Shown: piece after piece, positions 23,090-31,606 of the stretch
Numbering within the stretch: position 1 is the stretch's first letter
Layout: each line of letters begins with the position of its first letter
Source of the DNA: Alphaproteobacteria bacterium UBA2966
Lineage (GTDB): Bacteria > Pseudomonadota > Alphaproteobacteria > UBA2966
Assembly (NCBI GenBank): GCA_002348365.1
Contig: DEBC01000133.1
Span: 1 to 31,754 of the forward strand
Length of the DNA: 31,754 nt
Direction: 5' to 3'
Notes under the pieces: model-generated
What the model was told of the DNA's origin: nothing
Database searches by the model: none
The model's input: the letters and a program-made list of their open reading frames with translations, nothing else
Made by a program: the position numbers and the translations under genes

Positions 23090-24295
23090 ATGCGTCCTGA
23101 GTCGCCGGCATTTCTGATCCTGCTCGCCATGCTGGTAGCAATCGGGCCACTCTCCACGGATCTCTATCTTCCGTCGCTGCCGACCCTCGTCGCCGTCTTT
23201 GATGCGAGTACCTCCGAGGTTCAGTTGACGCTAAGCGTGTTCCTCATGGGTTTCGCGACTTGCCAGCTGGTATATGGACCGCTTTCGGACAGATTTGGCC
23301 GGAAACCCATCCTCATTGTCGGATTGTCGATCTTCGTGGCTGCGAGCGCCGCCTGTGCCCTTGCAAGTTCCATTGAGGCCTTGATTGCCCTGCGGTTGAT
23401 GCAGGCGGTTGGGGCGTGCAGCGCGGGCGTCGTCTCGCGTGCGGTCGTACGAGACCTCTTCGATCGTCGGAATGCGGCGCGAATGTTGGCCTACTCGGGG
23501 GCATTGATGGGTTTGGCGCCTGCAATTGCGCCGCTGATCGGAGCCTACATCCTCGTTTGGATCGGATGGGAGGCCAACTTCTTCGTGGTTGCATTGTGGG
23601 GGAGCGGGTTGATCTTGGTCGTTTCACTCGGACTCAAGGAGTCCAACACCGCTCCCGATCATTTGGCTCTCTTGCCGACCCGCATGTTTGCCAATGTTCG
23701 GCGCTTGTTGAGTAGCCGTATCTATACGGGTTATGCGCTGACGAACAGTGCCGTGTTCTCGGGTCTGTTCGCATTCATCTCCGGATCATCTTTCGTTCTG
23801 ATTGATGTGTTGGAAATTCCCCCCGTTGAATTCGGGTATTACTTCGCGCTCGGCGTTTTCGGCTACATGCTCGGCACGGGACTTTCCGGGCGCATCGGTT
23901 CGCGCGTCAATACCGACAAACTGATTCGCATTGCGGCATGCATGGCAGCCCTCTCAGGGTGCACCATGGCCGCATTCGCGTTGATGGGTGTGCCAAGTGT
24001 CTGGGCGATCGTCGGACCCATGACGGCCTATATGATCGCCTTTGGCACCATCATGCCGCAATCTACCGCCAGTGCCCTGGGGCCGTTCCCCGAGGTCGCC
24101 GGCCTGGCATCGGCCGTTCTGGGATTCCTGCAGATGACATTGGGTTCCCTTGTCGGCGTCATCGTCGGCATTTATCACAACGACACCACGCTGCCGCTCG
24201 CAGTGGTCATTGCGGGCACGGGCCTCGCTACCTTGGCAGCGCACATTCGTGTTGGACGTCTGTCCAGCCAGACGGAGACCGAGACGGCGAACTAG
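23090..24295 (+). CDS. Bcr/CflA-type MFS drug-resistance transporter
   Basis: 401 residues from ATG 23090; a longer open frame overlaps the metallopeptidase and lacks membrane character. Twelve hydrophobic segments are seen, with motif A GPLSDRFGRKPIL after TM2 and the TM1 start PLSTDLYLPSLPTL, both typical for Bcr/CflA proteins. It is a proton-driven inner-membrane exporter. Convergent with gyrB, 17 bases apart, with no obvious terminator between. Confidence 0.92.
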   Translation: MRPESPAFLILLAMLVAIGPLSTDLYLPSLPTLVAVFDASTSEVQLTLSVFLMGFATCQLVYGPLSDRFGRKPILIVGLSIFVAASAACALASSIEALIALRLMQAVGACSAGVVSRAVVRDLFDRRNAARMLAYSGALMGLAPAIAPLIGAYILVWIGWEANFFVVALWGSGLILVVSLGLKESNTAPDHLALLPTRMFANVRRLLSSRIYTGYALTNSAVFSGLFAFISGSSFVLIDVLEIPPVEFGYYFALGVFGYMLGTGLSGRIGSRVNTDKLIRIAACMAALSGCTMAAFALMGVPSVWAIVGPMTAYMIAFGTIMPQSTASALGPFPEVAGLASAVLGFLQMTLGSLVGVIVGIYHNDTTLPLAVVIAGTGLATLAAHIRVGRLSSQTETETAN

Positions 24296-24312
24296 GTCCT
24301 CGGATTCACAAG

Positions 24313-26748
24313 CTAAATATCGAGATTGGCGACCTTGAGAGCGTTCTGCTCAATGAATTCACGCCGCGGCTCAACCGCATCTCCCATGAGTTCACCGAAT
24401 AGATCATTGGCCTCGTCGGCGTGTTCAACCTTCACCTGCAGCAGCGTTCGGCTGTTGGAATCCAGCGTCGTCTCCCACAGTTGATCGGGGTTCATTTCTC
24501 CCAACCCTTTGTACCGCTGAATGGAGAGACCTTTACGCCCCAGGGAGAGAACCGTCTCAAGAAGGCTAGAGGGAGAGTTGATGGGAAACGTATCTTCCTT
24601 GCGTGTGAATTCCGCCTGTCTTTCGTAAATCTGCTGAAGCTTTGGCGCCTGTGCGTCCAGCTTACGGGCTTCTGCCGACCGAATGAGCGGTCCGTCGATG
24701 ACGTGAACCTCCTTTACGCCACGCACTTCCCGCTCAAACCGCAGTCCACCGTCTTCTGTCAGCTCGCCTGCCCATCCGCGTTCATATTCCGCTGAATAGA
24801 AGTTGAGACGTCCCGCGATATATTCCGCAACGGACGGCGCGCGTTCGGGATCGGTCAGCAGTTCGGGATTCAATGCGCCCGCGATGGCGGTCTGTTCCAC
24901 CACGTCCCAGAGATATTGGCGCGCCACCGACTCAAGAAGGCCGCGGCAAACCCGCGCCTCGTTAACGAGAATTTTGAGGTCTTCGCCGGCTATCTGCTCT
25001 CCCGAATGCAGAGTCAGCACGGCATCCTCGAGGCCGGTATTGATCATATAGTCTTCAAAGGCTTTCTCGTCCTTGAGATACTGTTCCGATCGTCCGCGGC
25101 TCACCTTGTAGAGCGGCGGCTGGGCAATGTAGAGGTATCCCGCCTCGATGATCGGCGCCATGTGACGGTAGAAAAACGTCAGCAAAAGCGTTCGGATGTG
25201 GGCGCCATCGACATCCGCATCCGTCATGATAATGATTCGGTGATATCGCAGCTTCGACAGGTCGAACTCGTCGTGTATGCCCGTCCCCAGTGCCGTGATG
25301 AGCGTCCCGATCTCGGCCGAAGACAGCATCTTGTCGATGCGAGCCCGCTCCACATTTAGGATTTTTCCCCTCAACGGCAGAACAGCCTGGGTCGCACGAT
25401 CACGCCCCTGCTTGGCAGACCCGCCGGCCGAATCGCCCTCAACGAGAAAGAGTTCGGCCTTCGACGGATCCCGCTCCTGACAGTCCGCAAGCTTGCCGGG
25501 CAGGCTGGAGATATCGAGCGCACCTTTGCGTCGGGTCAATTCCCGCGCCTTACGCGCTGCCTCTCGCGCTGTGGCCGCTTCAACGACTTTCGAAACGACG
25601 ACCCGCGCCTCGTTAGGATGTTCTTCGAACCACTGGTTCAAGCGCTCCCCGAGAAAGCTCTCGACAGCAGGACGAACCTCCGAGGACACAAGCTTGTCCT
25701 TCGTCTGTGACGAGAACTTGGGATCCGGCACTTTGACGGAAAGTACGCAAGTCAGGCCCTCACGTACGTCGTCACCGGTCAGCGTGATCTTCTCCTTCTT
25801 GAGGATACCGCTGGCCGTCGCATGGGCATTGACGGACCGCGTCAAGGCTGCGCGAAAGCCGGCCAGATGCGTACCGCCGTCCCGTTGAGGAATGTTATTG
25901 GTAAAGCAGAGGACATTCTCGTGATAACTGTCATTCCACTGCAAGGATGTCTCGATCACGATATCGTCGCGCTCGCCATCGATTGCGATGGGCTCACCAT
26001 GCTGTCCCGATTTGTTCCGATCCAGATATTTGACGAATGCCTGGACGCCGCCGTCATAGGTGAGCTCAGTGCGTTGAGGTTCGACCCCACGGGCGTCTTC
26101 GAGAACGATATGGACACCTGAATTCAGGAACGCGAGTTCGCGCAATCGATGCTCCAGTCGTGCGAACTCGAACTCCACGTTGGTGAAGGTCTTGGTCGAT
26201 GGGACAAAGGTAATCTCGGTCCCTGTGCGCTCTCCTGCATCGCCAACCTCAGCCAGGCCGGCCTCCGGCTCACCATCGGCAAACCGCATGAAGTGCTCTT
26301 TGCCGTCGCGCCAGATTCGCATTTCGAGCGTTTCGGACAATGCGTTCACGACTGAAACGCCGACACCGTGCAGGCCACCAGAGACCTTGTAGGAATTCTG
26401 GTCGAATTTCCCGCCGGCGTGGAGGTGAGTCATGATGACCTCCGCAGCCGACACGCCTTCCTCTTCGTGAATATCGGTCGGGACGCCTCGTCCATTGTCC
26501 GAAATGGTTACCGATCCTTCCGGATTGAGACGCACATCGATCTTGTCACAGAAACCCGCCAACGCTTCGTCAATGGCGTTGTCGACAACTTCGTAAACCA
26601 TATGGTGAAGGCCCGATCCGTCGTCGGTGTCGCCAATGTACATGCCTGGCCGTTTGCGAACGGCATCCAGCCCGCGCAGGACCTTGATCGACTCGGCGCC
26701 GTATTCTTCGCTACCGTTTTCTTCCGCTAGGCCTGTCGGTTCATCCAT
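24313..26748 (-). CDS. gyrB: DNA gyrase subunit B
   Basis: 811 residues. The GHKL ATPase has EVVDNAIDEA (53-62), DNGRGVPTD (84-92) and GGLHGVGVSVVNALS (124-138). The TOPRIM domain has EGDSAGGSAKQGRDR (437-451) and the metal triad TDADVDGAH (509-517). RYKGLGEMNPDQLW ends the C-terminal tail. With GyrA it introduces negative supercoils using ATP. The quinolone-related EGDS and K461 regions look wild type. Starts 21 bases after recF on the same strand. Confidence 0.98.
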   Translation of the reverse strand: MDEPTGLAEENGSEEYGAESIKVLRGLDAVRKRPGMYIGDTDDGSGLHHMVYEVVDNAIDEALAGFCDKIDVRLNPEGSVTISDNGRGVPTDIHEEEGVSAAEVIMTHLHAGGKFDQNSYKVSGGLHGVGVSVVNALSETLEMRIWRDGKEHFMRFADGEPEAGLAEVGDAGERTGTEITFVPSTKTFTNVEFEFARLEHRLRELAFLNSGVHIVLEDARGVEPQRTELTYDGGVQAFVKYLDRNKSGQHGEPIAIDGERDDIVIETSLQWNDSYHENVLCFTNNIPQRDGGTHLAGFRAALTRSVNAHATASGILKKEKITLTGDDVREGLTCVLSVKVPDPKFSSQTKDKLVSSEVRPAVESFLGERLNQWFEEHPNEARVVVSKVVEAATAREAARKARELTRRKGALDISSLPGKLADCQERDPSKAELFLVEGDSAGGSAKQGRDRATQAVLPLRGKILNVERARIDKMLSSAEIGTLITALGTGIHDEFDLSKLRYHRIIIMTDADVDGAHIRTLLLTFFYRHMAPIIEAGYLYIAQPPLYKVSRGRSEQYLKDEKAFEDYMINTGLEDAVLTLHSGEQIAGEDLKILVNEARVCRGLLESVARQYLWDVVEQTAIAGALNPELLTDPERAPSVAEYIAGRLNFYSAEYERGWAGELTEDGGLRFEREVRGVKEVHVIDGPLIRSAEARKLDAQAPKLQQIYERQAEFTRKEDTFPINSPSSLLETVLSLGRKGLSIQRYKGLGEMNPDQLWETTLDSNSRTLLQVKVEHADEANDLFGELMGDAVEPRREFIEQNALKVANLDI

Positions 26749-26769
26749 CCGGTTTCGTTCCGTTCTAGG

Positions 26770-27999
26770 TTAATGGGGTCTTCCCGTGACCTGTCCATCG
26801 GCGACATCGAATTCCTCAGCGATCGGGTTCAACTCATCGAACAACGAGCGATCCGTTCCCGTTATCCATGTTTGTGCGGATCTGGCCGCGATGACCTCAA
26901 ACAGTGCCGAGCGCCTTGCGGCGTCGAGGTGCGCCGCCACCTCGTCAAGCAGCAGCAATGGGGCGCGGCCCAGCCGAGCTTCCTGCAACCGTGCGTCTGC
27001 CAGCACAATCGAGACGAGGAGTGCTTTTTGCTCTCCTGTCGAACAGTCGGCAGCCTGCATATCTTTTTCCTGATGTCGCACCGCGAAGTCCGACCGGTGA
27101 GGACCCGTGGCCGCGCCACCGGTCTGGGCATCACGAGAGCGACCCAATTCGAGGGCTTCCCGAAACCGAACTTCGGCGTCAACTGCCGCGAGTTCATCAA
27201 GCCAGTGCTCAATGTCACCATCGACGCCGACATTCGCTGCGGGAAAGGGAGCGACGCCCGCTTCCATCCCGATCGACAGACGCGCCGTTGCCTCTCGCCG
27301 CGCCGCCGCCACGGCAACCCCGTAACCGGCCATCGTCTCTTCCAGGGCTGACAGCCAGGCCGCGTCGCCTTGCTGCTGACGCAACAGCCGCGAGCGCTCC
27401 CGCATGGCACGGTCGTACGCCGAAACCCGGGAGGCATGTTCGGAGTCAAACCCGTATACCAGTCTATCCAGAAACCTTCTGCGTGGCCCCGGGCCTTCAA
27501 CGAACAAACGATCCATCTGAGGCGTCAACCAGTTCACCGTTACTGCCCGCGTGAGCGGCGCAGTTCCTCGAACCGTTTCTCCGTCGATCTTGACGACGCG
27601 CCGCTCCGCGCCCTGCTCGGACGAATCGAGTCCCGTTCCGACCTCAATTACATCTTGGTGAGTCGAAAGCCTGGAAGCGACGGCCCAGGTGCCGTTGCCG
27701 TCACGCCGCGTCACGTCACCCAAACGGGCACGTCTCAGGCCTCGTCCCGGGGACAGAAATGACAACGACTCGAGGATGTTCGTCTTCCCCGCTCCGTTGG
27801 GCCCGGTCAGAACCAGAACACCGGCCTCGCTCTCCATTCTCAGCTGCCTGATGTTCCTGTAGTCGCTGAGGTTCAACCGCGTCACAGCAACGCTGACCGG
27901 AGCGGGAGCCGTCTGCGCATTGGGCGCCGGGTCGGTGGCGCCGGTTGCCCAATCGCGGGACTCCTCGTCGTATGCCAAGGCCGCAACCCTCACCACCAC
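26770..27999 (-). CDS. recF: DNA replication and repair protein RecF
   Basis: 409 residues from GTG 27999, longer than the usual 360-390. Walker A GPNGAGKTN (66-74), signature STGEQKALL and Walker B LLLLDEVAAHLD are present. RecF loads RecA at gapped DNA with RecO and RecR. The GTG is one of three in a row and has GAGG 5 bases upstream, overlapping the dnaN stop; this puts about 37 extra residues before the VTRLNLSDYRNI core. A GTG at 27885 would give a shorter protein, without a ribosome site. Seven bases after dnaN, so co-transcribed. Confidence 0.95.
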   Translation of the reverse strand: MVVRVAALAYDEESRDWATGATDPAPNAQTAPAPVSVAVTRLNLSDYRNIRQLRMESEAGVLVLTGPNGAGKTNILESLSFLSPGRGLRRARLGDVTRRDGNGTWAVASRLSTHQDVIEVGTGLDSSEQGAERRVVKIDGETVRGTAPLTRAVTVNWLTPQMDRLFVEGPGPRRRFLDRLVYGFDSEHASRVSAYDRAMRERSRLLRQQQGDAAWLSALEETMAGYGVAVAAARREATARLSIGMEAGVAPFPAANVGVDGDIEHWLDELAAVDAEVRFREALELGRSRDAQTGGAATGPHRSDFAVRHQEKDMQAADCSTGEQKALLVSIVLADARLQEARLGRAPLLLLDEVAAHLDAARRSALFEVIAARSAQTWITGTDRSLFDELNPIAEEFDVADGQVTGRPH

Positions 28000-28006
28000 G
28001 CGAACC

Positions 28007-29131
28007 TCATACCCGCATGGGCATCAACACATAAAGGGCGTCGGCATTGCCACCATCCTTGATCAGGGTGGGAGATACCGCATCGGCAAGTACGAACTGC
28101 GCCGTATCACCGTCAATTTGAGATGCTATGTCCAGCAGATACCGGGAATTGAAGCCGATTTCGATATCATCGGCGTCGTAATCGACCACGATTTCCTCTG
28201 AGGCACTAGCGTTGTCGGGACTATTGGCGGCAATCGTCGCCTTTCCGCCTTCGAGTGACATTTTGACGGCGCGCGACTTCTCGGTTGATACCGTGGACAC
28301 GCGATCGATGGCTTCGGCAAACACCTTGGCATCGACCTCCATGATCTTGTCGTTCCCTTCCGGAATGACCCGCTGATAATCGGGAAAGGTTCCGTCTATG
28401 AGTTTGGACGTTAGAACCGATTCGCCCACTTGGAAGCGGATCTTGGAATCGGAAAGGGACACCCCGACGTCTACTCCACCCTCGTCAATCAGCTTGCGCA
28501 GTTCAGCGACAGCCTTGCGGGGAATGATGACGCCCGGCATATCCGCCGCTCCGTCCGGGAGCGGCGCGTTAACCTGCGCCAGACGGTGTCCATCGGTCGC
28601 CACCGCCCGCAACACCGGCTGATCCGCGATCTCGGCTGCATGGAGATAAATTCCGTTCAGATAGTACCGAGTCTCTTCCGTCGACACTGCAAACCGTGTC
28701 TTGTCGATGATATCCGTGAGAATGTCGGCGGACAGGGTGAAGTTGTGGGGCAGTTCCCCTTCCGCCATCACCGGAAAGTCTTCTTTCGGTAGGCACGGAA
28801 GCAGGAATGACGACCGACCCGCAGAGAGCGACACGCGAGTCTCGCCGGCCTCCTCGCCGAAGGTCAACTCGATCTGAGCTCCTTCTGGAAGCTTGCGAAC
28901 AATGTCGTACAGCGTGTGCGCGGGAGTCGTCGTCGACCCCGGCGTAGAGATCTCTGCCTCCGTGTGATCGACAATCGCCAAGTCCAGATCCGTCGCCGTC
29001 AGTCGCAGTTTTCCGTCATCTGCATCGACAAGTACGTTGGACAAAATGGGTATGGTATTCCGTCGCTCTACGACGCTCTGAGTGTGTGTCAGCGCGGTCA
29101 GTAGAGCGGCGCGTTCGATAGTTAGTTTCAT
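28007..29131 (-). CDS. dnaN: DNA polymerase III beta subunit (sliding clamp)
   Basis: 374 residues, normal length. Three clamp domains are recognisable, with early NTIPILSNVL, middle ETRYYLNGIYLH and RLAQVNA, and the C-terminal YVLMPMRV that contacts partner proteins. It forms the ring that holds the polymerase on DNA. The gene lies 302 bases after dnaA; that gap holds several dyads, one a 7-bp hairpin only 22 bases before the ATG. No strong ribosome site is seen. Confidence 0.97.
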   Translation of the reverse strand: MKLTIERAALLTALTHTQSVVERRNTIPILSNVLVDADDGKLRLTATDLDLAIVDHTEAEISTPGSTTTPAHTLYDIVRKLPEGAQIELTFGEEAGETRVSLSAGRSSFLLPCLPKEDFPVMAEGELPHNFTLSADILTDIIDKTRFAVSTEETRYYLNGIYLHAAEIADQPVLRAVATDGHRLAQVNAPLPDGAADMPGVIIPRKAVAELRKLIDEGGVDVGVSLSDSKIRFQVGESVLTSKLIDGTFPDYQRVIPEGNDKIMEVDAKVFAEAIDRVSTVSTEKSRAVKMSLEGGKATIAANSPDNASASEEIVVDYDADDIEIGFNSRYLLDIASQIDGDTAQFVLADAVSPTLIKDGGNADALYVLMPMRV

Positions 29132-29152
29132 GTCTTATGCGGGCTCTGATTG

Positions 29153-29169
29153 TGCTCTCTTGGAGAGCA
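29153..29169 (-). promoter_or_regulatory. Hairpin in the dnaN leader
   Basis: TGCTCTC and GAGAGCA form a perfect 7-bp stem with a 3-base loop, 22-38 bases upstream of the dnaN ATG. It may affect translation or mRNA stability, or be an operator. Confidence 0.4.
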
Positions 29170-29184
29170 AATTTCTGGCCCGGG

Positions 29185-29218
29185 CACGATTTAACAGGGG
29201 TCCCTGTTGAGCATCGTG
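29185..29218. promoter_or_regulatory. Compound dyad upstream of dnaN
   Basis: AACAGGG-GT-CCCTGTT (29193-29208) is a perfect 7-bp dyad. It sits inside outer CACGAT (29185-29190) and ATCGTG (29213-29218), also reverse complements, giving two nested symmetric pairs around one centre. Nested symmetry suits a protein-binding site; on RNA it could fold as a long interrupted stem. Confidence 0.5.
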
Positions 29219-29373
29219 GACCGGTTCAAAACTATAGCAGAATACGCTTGATTCCGCACGATTTTTGCGAAGATTTGTGACGTGAAGGAAACCGCCGAAC
29301 GAGCGTTCTAAAATCACCCTCCGAGGGCGGAATCCGGGGTTCGTAATTCCTACGATCAGCCAGCCGGCTCACG

Positions 29374-29425
29374 CCCGCTCATGCTGCCAGGCAGGTGGCG
29401 AAACGGAGGTTTCAGAATGAGCGGG
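29374..29425 (-). ncRNA. Predicted three-way-junction structure downstream of dnaA
   Basis: A perfect 9-bp outer stem, CCCGCTCAT (29374-29382) with ATGAGCGGG (29417-29425), encloses two small hairpins: CTGCC-A-GGCAG (29384-29394) and GAAAC-GGAG-GTTTC (29400-29413). It starts 8 bases beyond the dnaA stop and lacks a U-tract, so it is not a standard terminator. It could be a 3'-UTR element, processing site or small RNA; the type given here is tentative. Confidence 0.4.
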
Positions 29426-29433
29426 AGGCGGCC

Positions 29434-30837
29434 CTACGCCTCGAGCATGCGTCGTAGCAGATCGATATCTTCTGACAACGTGCTGTCGCTTTGCCGCAAT
29501 TCATCGATCTTGCGTACCGCGTGCATAACCGTCGTGTGATCGCGCCCACCAAATTTCCGGCCAATTTCGGGCAACGAACGAGAGGTCAGCTGTTTTGCGA
29601 GATACATCGCGACTTGCCGCGGACGAGCGACCGCACGGGCACGCCGTGCCGAGTACATGTCGGCAAGGCGGATGTTGAAATGCTCGGCAACGCGCTTCTG
29701 GATGTCTTCGATTGTCACACGACGATCATTGGCGCGAAGCAGATCACGAAGGACGTCCTGGGTGGTCTCGAGCGTGATGGACCGGCCGATCAGGTTTGAA
29801 TACGCCAGCACGCGATTGAGGGCGCCTTCGAGTTCGCGGACGTTGGACGTTATGCGGTGGGCGAGGAATTCGAGTACGCGCACGGGGACTTCCTTTGCCC
29901 CTGCCTGCTCAGCCTTGCTCTGCAATATCCCCAGCCGCAGTTCGTAGTCCGTCGCATGGATATCCGCAACAAGACCCCATCCCAGGCGTGAGCGCATCCG
30001 CTCTTCAATTCCGTCGAGGTCCGAAGGAGACCTGTCCCCCGAGATGACAATCTGGCGATTTTGATCCACCAGAGCATTGAAAGTGTGGAAAAACTCTTCC
30101 TGCGTCGTGTCCTTGCCGGCAATGAACTGCACGTCGTCGATCATCAGCACGTCGACAGAGCGGAACTGCTGCTTGAACGCCATGACGTTTTTGAACCGCA
30201 GGGCGCGAATAAACTGGTACATGAACTTTTCGGCCGACAGATAAACGACCTTGCGATCCGGATACATGCCTCGGATGTGCCATGCGATGGCATGCATCAA
30301 ATGCGTTTTCCCAAGACCTACACCGCCATAGAGAAACAGAGGATTAAACGGTACGGATGCCGCATTGCCGACCCGTTGTGCCGCTGCAAATGCCAGCTCA
30401 TTCGGCTTGCCGACGACGAAGTTCTCAAAGGTGAACCGGGGGTCGAGCGGCGCACCGATGTCGAACTCCGGACTGCTGCCGGCACGGCTTCCCTCTGAGG
30501 CGTGACCACCGCTGCTCAATTGCTCCGCATCACCTTCGGTGTCGGCATGCCGAGCGGAAGGCTTGGCGGGTGGGTTCACGAGAACGTTGATCGCTCGCGT
30601 ATCGGAATTCTCGTCGCTCCAAAGTGACCGTAACCGGTCCGAGTAGTGAGAAACGACCCAATCACGCATGAACCGCGTCGGCACGGTGAGAACGACTTCC
30701 CCGTCGCGCAAACGCAAAAGTGACAACGGTTTCAACCAGCTATTGAAGGCAGCGTCACCCACTTCCGACCTGAGTCGTGCGCGAACACGGCTCCACTGGC
30801 TTTCGTGTTCTTGGTGCATATCTGACGAACGCGACAT
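29434..30837 (-). CDS. dnaA: Chromosomal replication initiator DnaA
   Basis: 467 residues from ATG 30837, which is 5 bases after the stop of the rhodanese gene; GTG 30879 overlaps that gene and ATG 30819 is also possible. Domain I is WSRVRARLRSEVGDAAFNSWLKP, domain II is a Ser/Gly-rich linker, domain III has Walker A GGVGLGKT (171-178) and Walker B MIDDVQF, and domain IV has the GGRDHTTVMHAVRKI DNA-binding signature. It binds DnaA boxes and opens the origin. No box is visible in the gaps flanking the gene, so the origin is probably elsewhere or divergent. Confidence 0.97.
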   Translation of the reverse strand: MSRSSDMHQEHESQWSRVRARLRSEVGDAAFNSWLKPLSLLRLRDGEVVLTVPTRFMRDWVVSHYSDRLRSLWSDENSDTRAINVLVNPPAKPSARHADTEGDAEQLSSGGHASEGSRAGSSPEFDIGAPLDPRFTFENFVVGKPNELAFAAAQRVGNAASVPFNPLFLYGGVGLGKTHLMHAIAWHIRGMYPDRKVVYLSAEKFMYQFIRALRFKNVMAFKQQFRSVDVLMIDDVQFIAGKDTTQEEFFHTFNALVDQNRQIVISGDRSPSDLDGIEERMRSRLGWGLVADIHATDYELRLGILQSKAEQAGAKEVPVRVLEFLAHRITSNVRELEGALNRVLAYSNLIGRSITLETTQDVLRDLLRANDRRVTIEDIQKRVAEHFNIRLADMYSARRARAVARPRQVAMYLAKQLTSRSLPEIGRKFGGRDHTTVMHAVRKIDELRQSDSTLSEDIDLLRRMLEA

Positions 30838-30842
30838 ATCTT

Positions 30843-31313
30843 TTAACTCTGAACCCAAGGTAGGCCCGCGGCTTTCCACCCGCTGGTGCTTCCCCGGTGC
30901 TGGTGAATATCTTTATCGCCTTCAAATCCCGCGGCCACGTTGTAACACCGCATGAAACCGTCGGCCGCCATGGCGAGCCCCGCAGATCGGGACCGCGCGC
31001 CGCTCCGGCAAATGAACAGATTGGCTGCATCGCGCACGATGCCGGCGTTTCGCAATGTCTCTACAAAATCGATATTCGGGGACATGTCCGGAAACCGCTG
31101 CCATGACAGCAGCAGTGGTTGCTTTCCGAGCTCGCTCAGGTCAGGTACGCCAACAAATGACCACTCTGCATCGGTGCGCACATCGATCAATGCGGCATCC
31201 CGCTCGTCCCGAAGAATGGACCAAGCCTCTTCAACGGGGATATCCCCCGCGAATTGGGCTTCATCCGATTGCCCCCCCGTTCCCTGCGTCAATTCAATGT
31301 CTCCAACCAGCAA
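30843..31313 (-). CDS. Rhodanese-like domain protein upstream of dnaA
   Basis: 156 residues, with uncertain TTG start; no ATG or GTG is in frame until well into the domain, and the frame is open to about 31380. The rhodanese fold shows ALIDVRTDAEWSFVGVPD and the active-site loop CRSGARS with C102, followed by AADGFMRCYNVAAGFEGD. It moves sulfane sulfur or acts as a persulfide carrier. It ends 5 bases before dnaA, so the two are probably co-transcribed, an unusual pairing for the gene that in many alphaproteobacteria follows rpsT. Confidence 0.85.
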   Translation of the reverse strand: MLVGDIELTQGTGGQSDEAQFAGDIPVEEAWSILRDERDAALIDVRTDAEWSFVGVPDLSELGKQPLLLSWQRFPDMSPNIDFVETLRNAGIVRDAANLFICRSGARSRSAGLAMAADGFMRCYNVAAGFEGDKDIHQHRGSTSGWKAAGLPWVQS

Positions 31314-31568
31314 ATGCGGCGACTGAAAAACGAACTGTAGATGTGACCCAACCTCCCAATCGGGTCCCAGCGCGCAAACTCAGCGCCAATTCGAATACTT
31401 ATCTAGTTTTGGTGAATACTTCAGACACATCGCGGACACACCCCCATCATCGGTCAATATCAAGTATTAACCGCCCGAGAACGGACCAATATTTGTAGAC
31501 GACTTAATACGAGTGGCGTCTCCGTCCGACACAGAGAGTAATTCTATTAAAAGTGGGAGGCAATAGCA
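31314..31568. other. Gene-free upstream region of the rhodanese-dnaA unit
   Basis: By direct count 82 of 180 bases at 31381-31560 are G or C (46 percent). GAATACTT occurs at 31393-31400 and 31414-31421, with AAGTATT reversed at 31462-31468. A dyad with one mismatch in nine pairs, CGGTCAATA/TATTAACCG, lies at 31451-31473. It is the best place for a promoter and operators of the dnaA unit. No consensus DnaA box was seen. Confidence 0.5.
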
Positions 31569-31606
31569 GTGCATCGCCTCGGCGAAAAAAAATACGCCCG
31601 CGTCGG

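Larger units (their letters stand above)
29132..29433. other. dnaA-dnaN gap rich in dyads, no consensus DnaA boxes
   Basis: No gene fits. Going from dnaA to dnaN it holds a possible three-way-junction fold (29374-29425), the small CCCTC/GAGGG stem near 29318, a compound dyad (29185-29218) and a short hairpin (29153-29169). I searched for TTATNCACA and its complement with one mismatch by eye and found none, so it is not an obvious oriC. It more likely holds regulatory sites for dnaA or dnaN expression. Confidence 0.6.
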
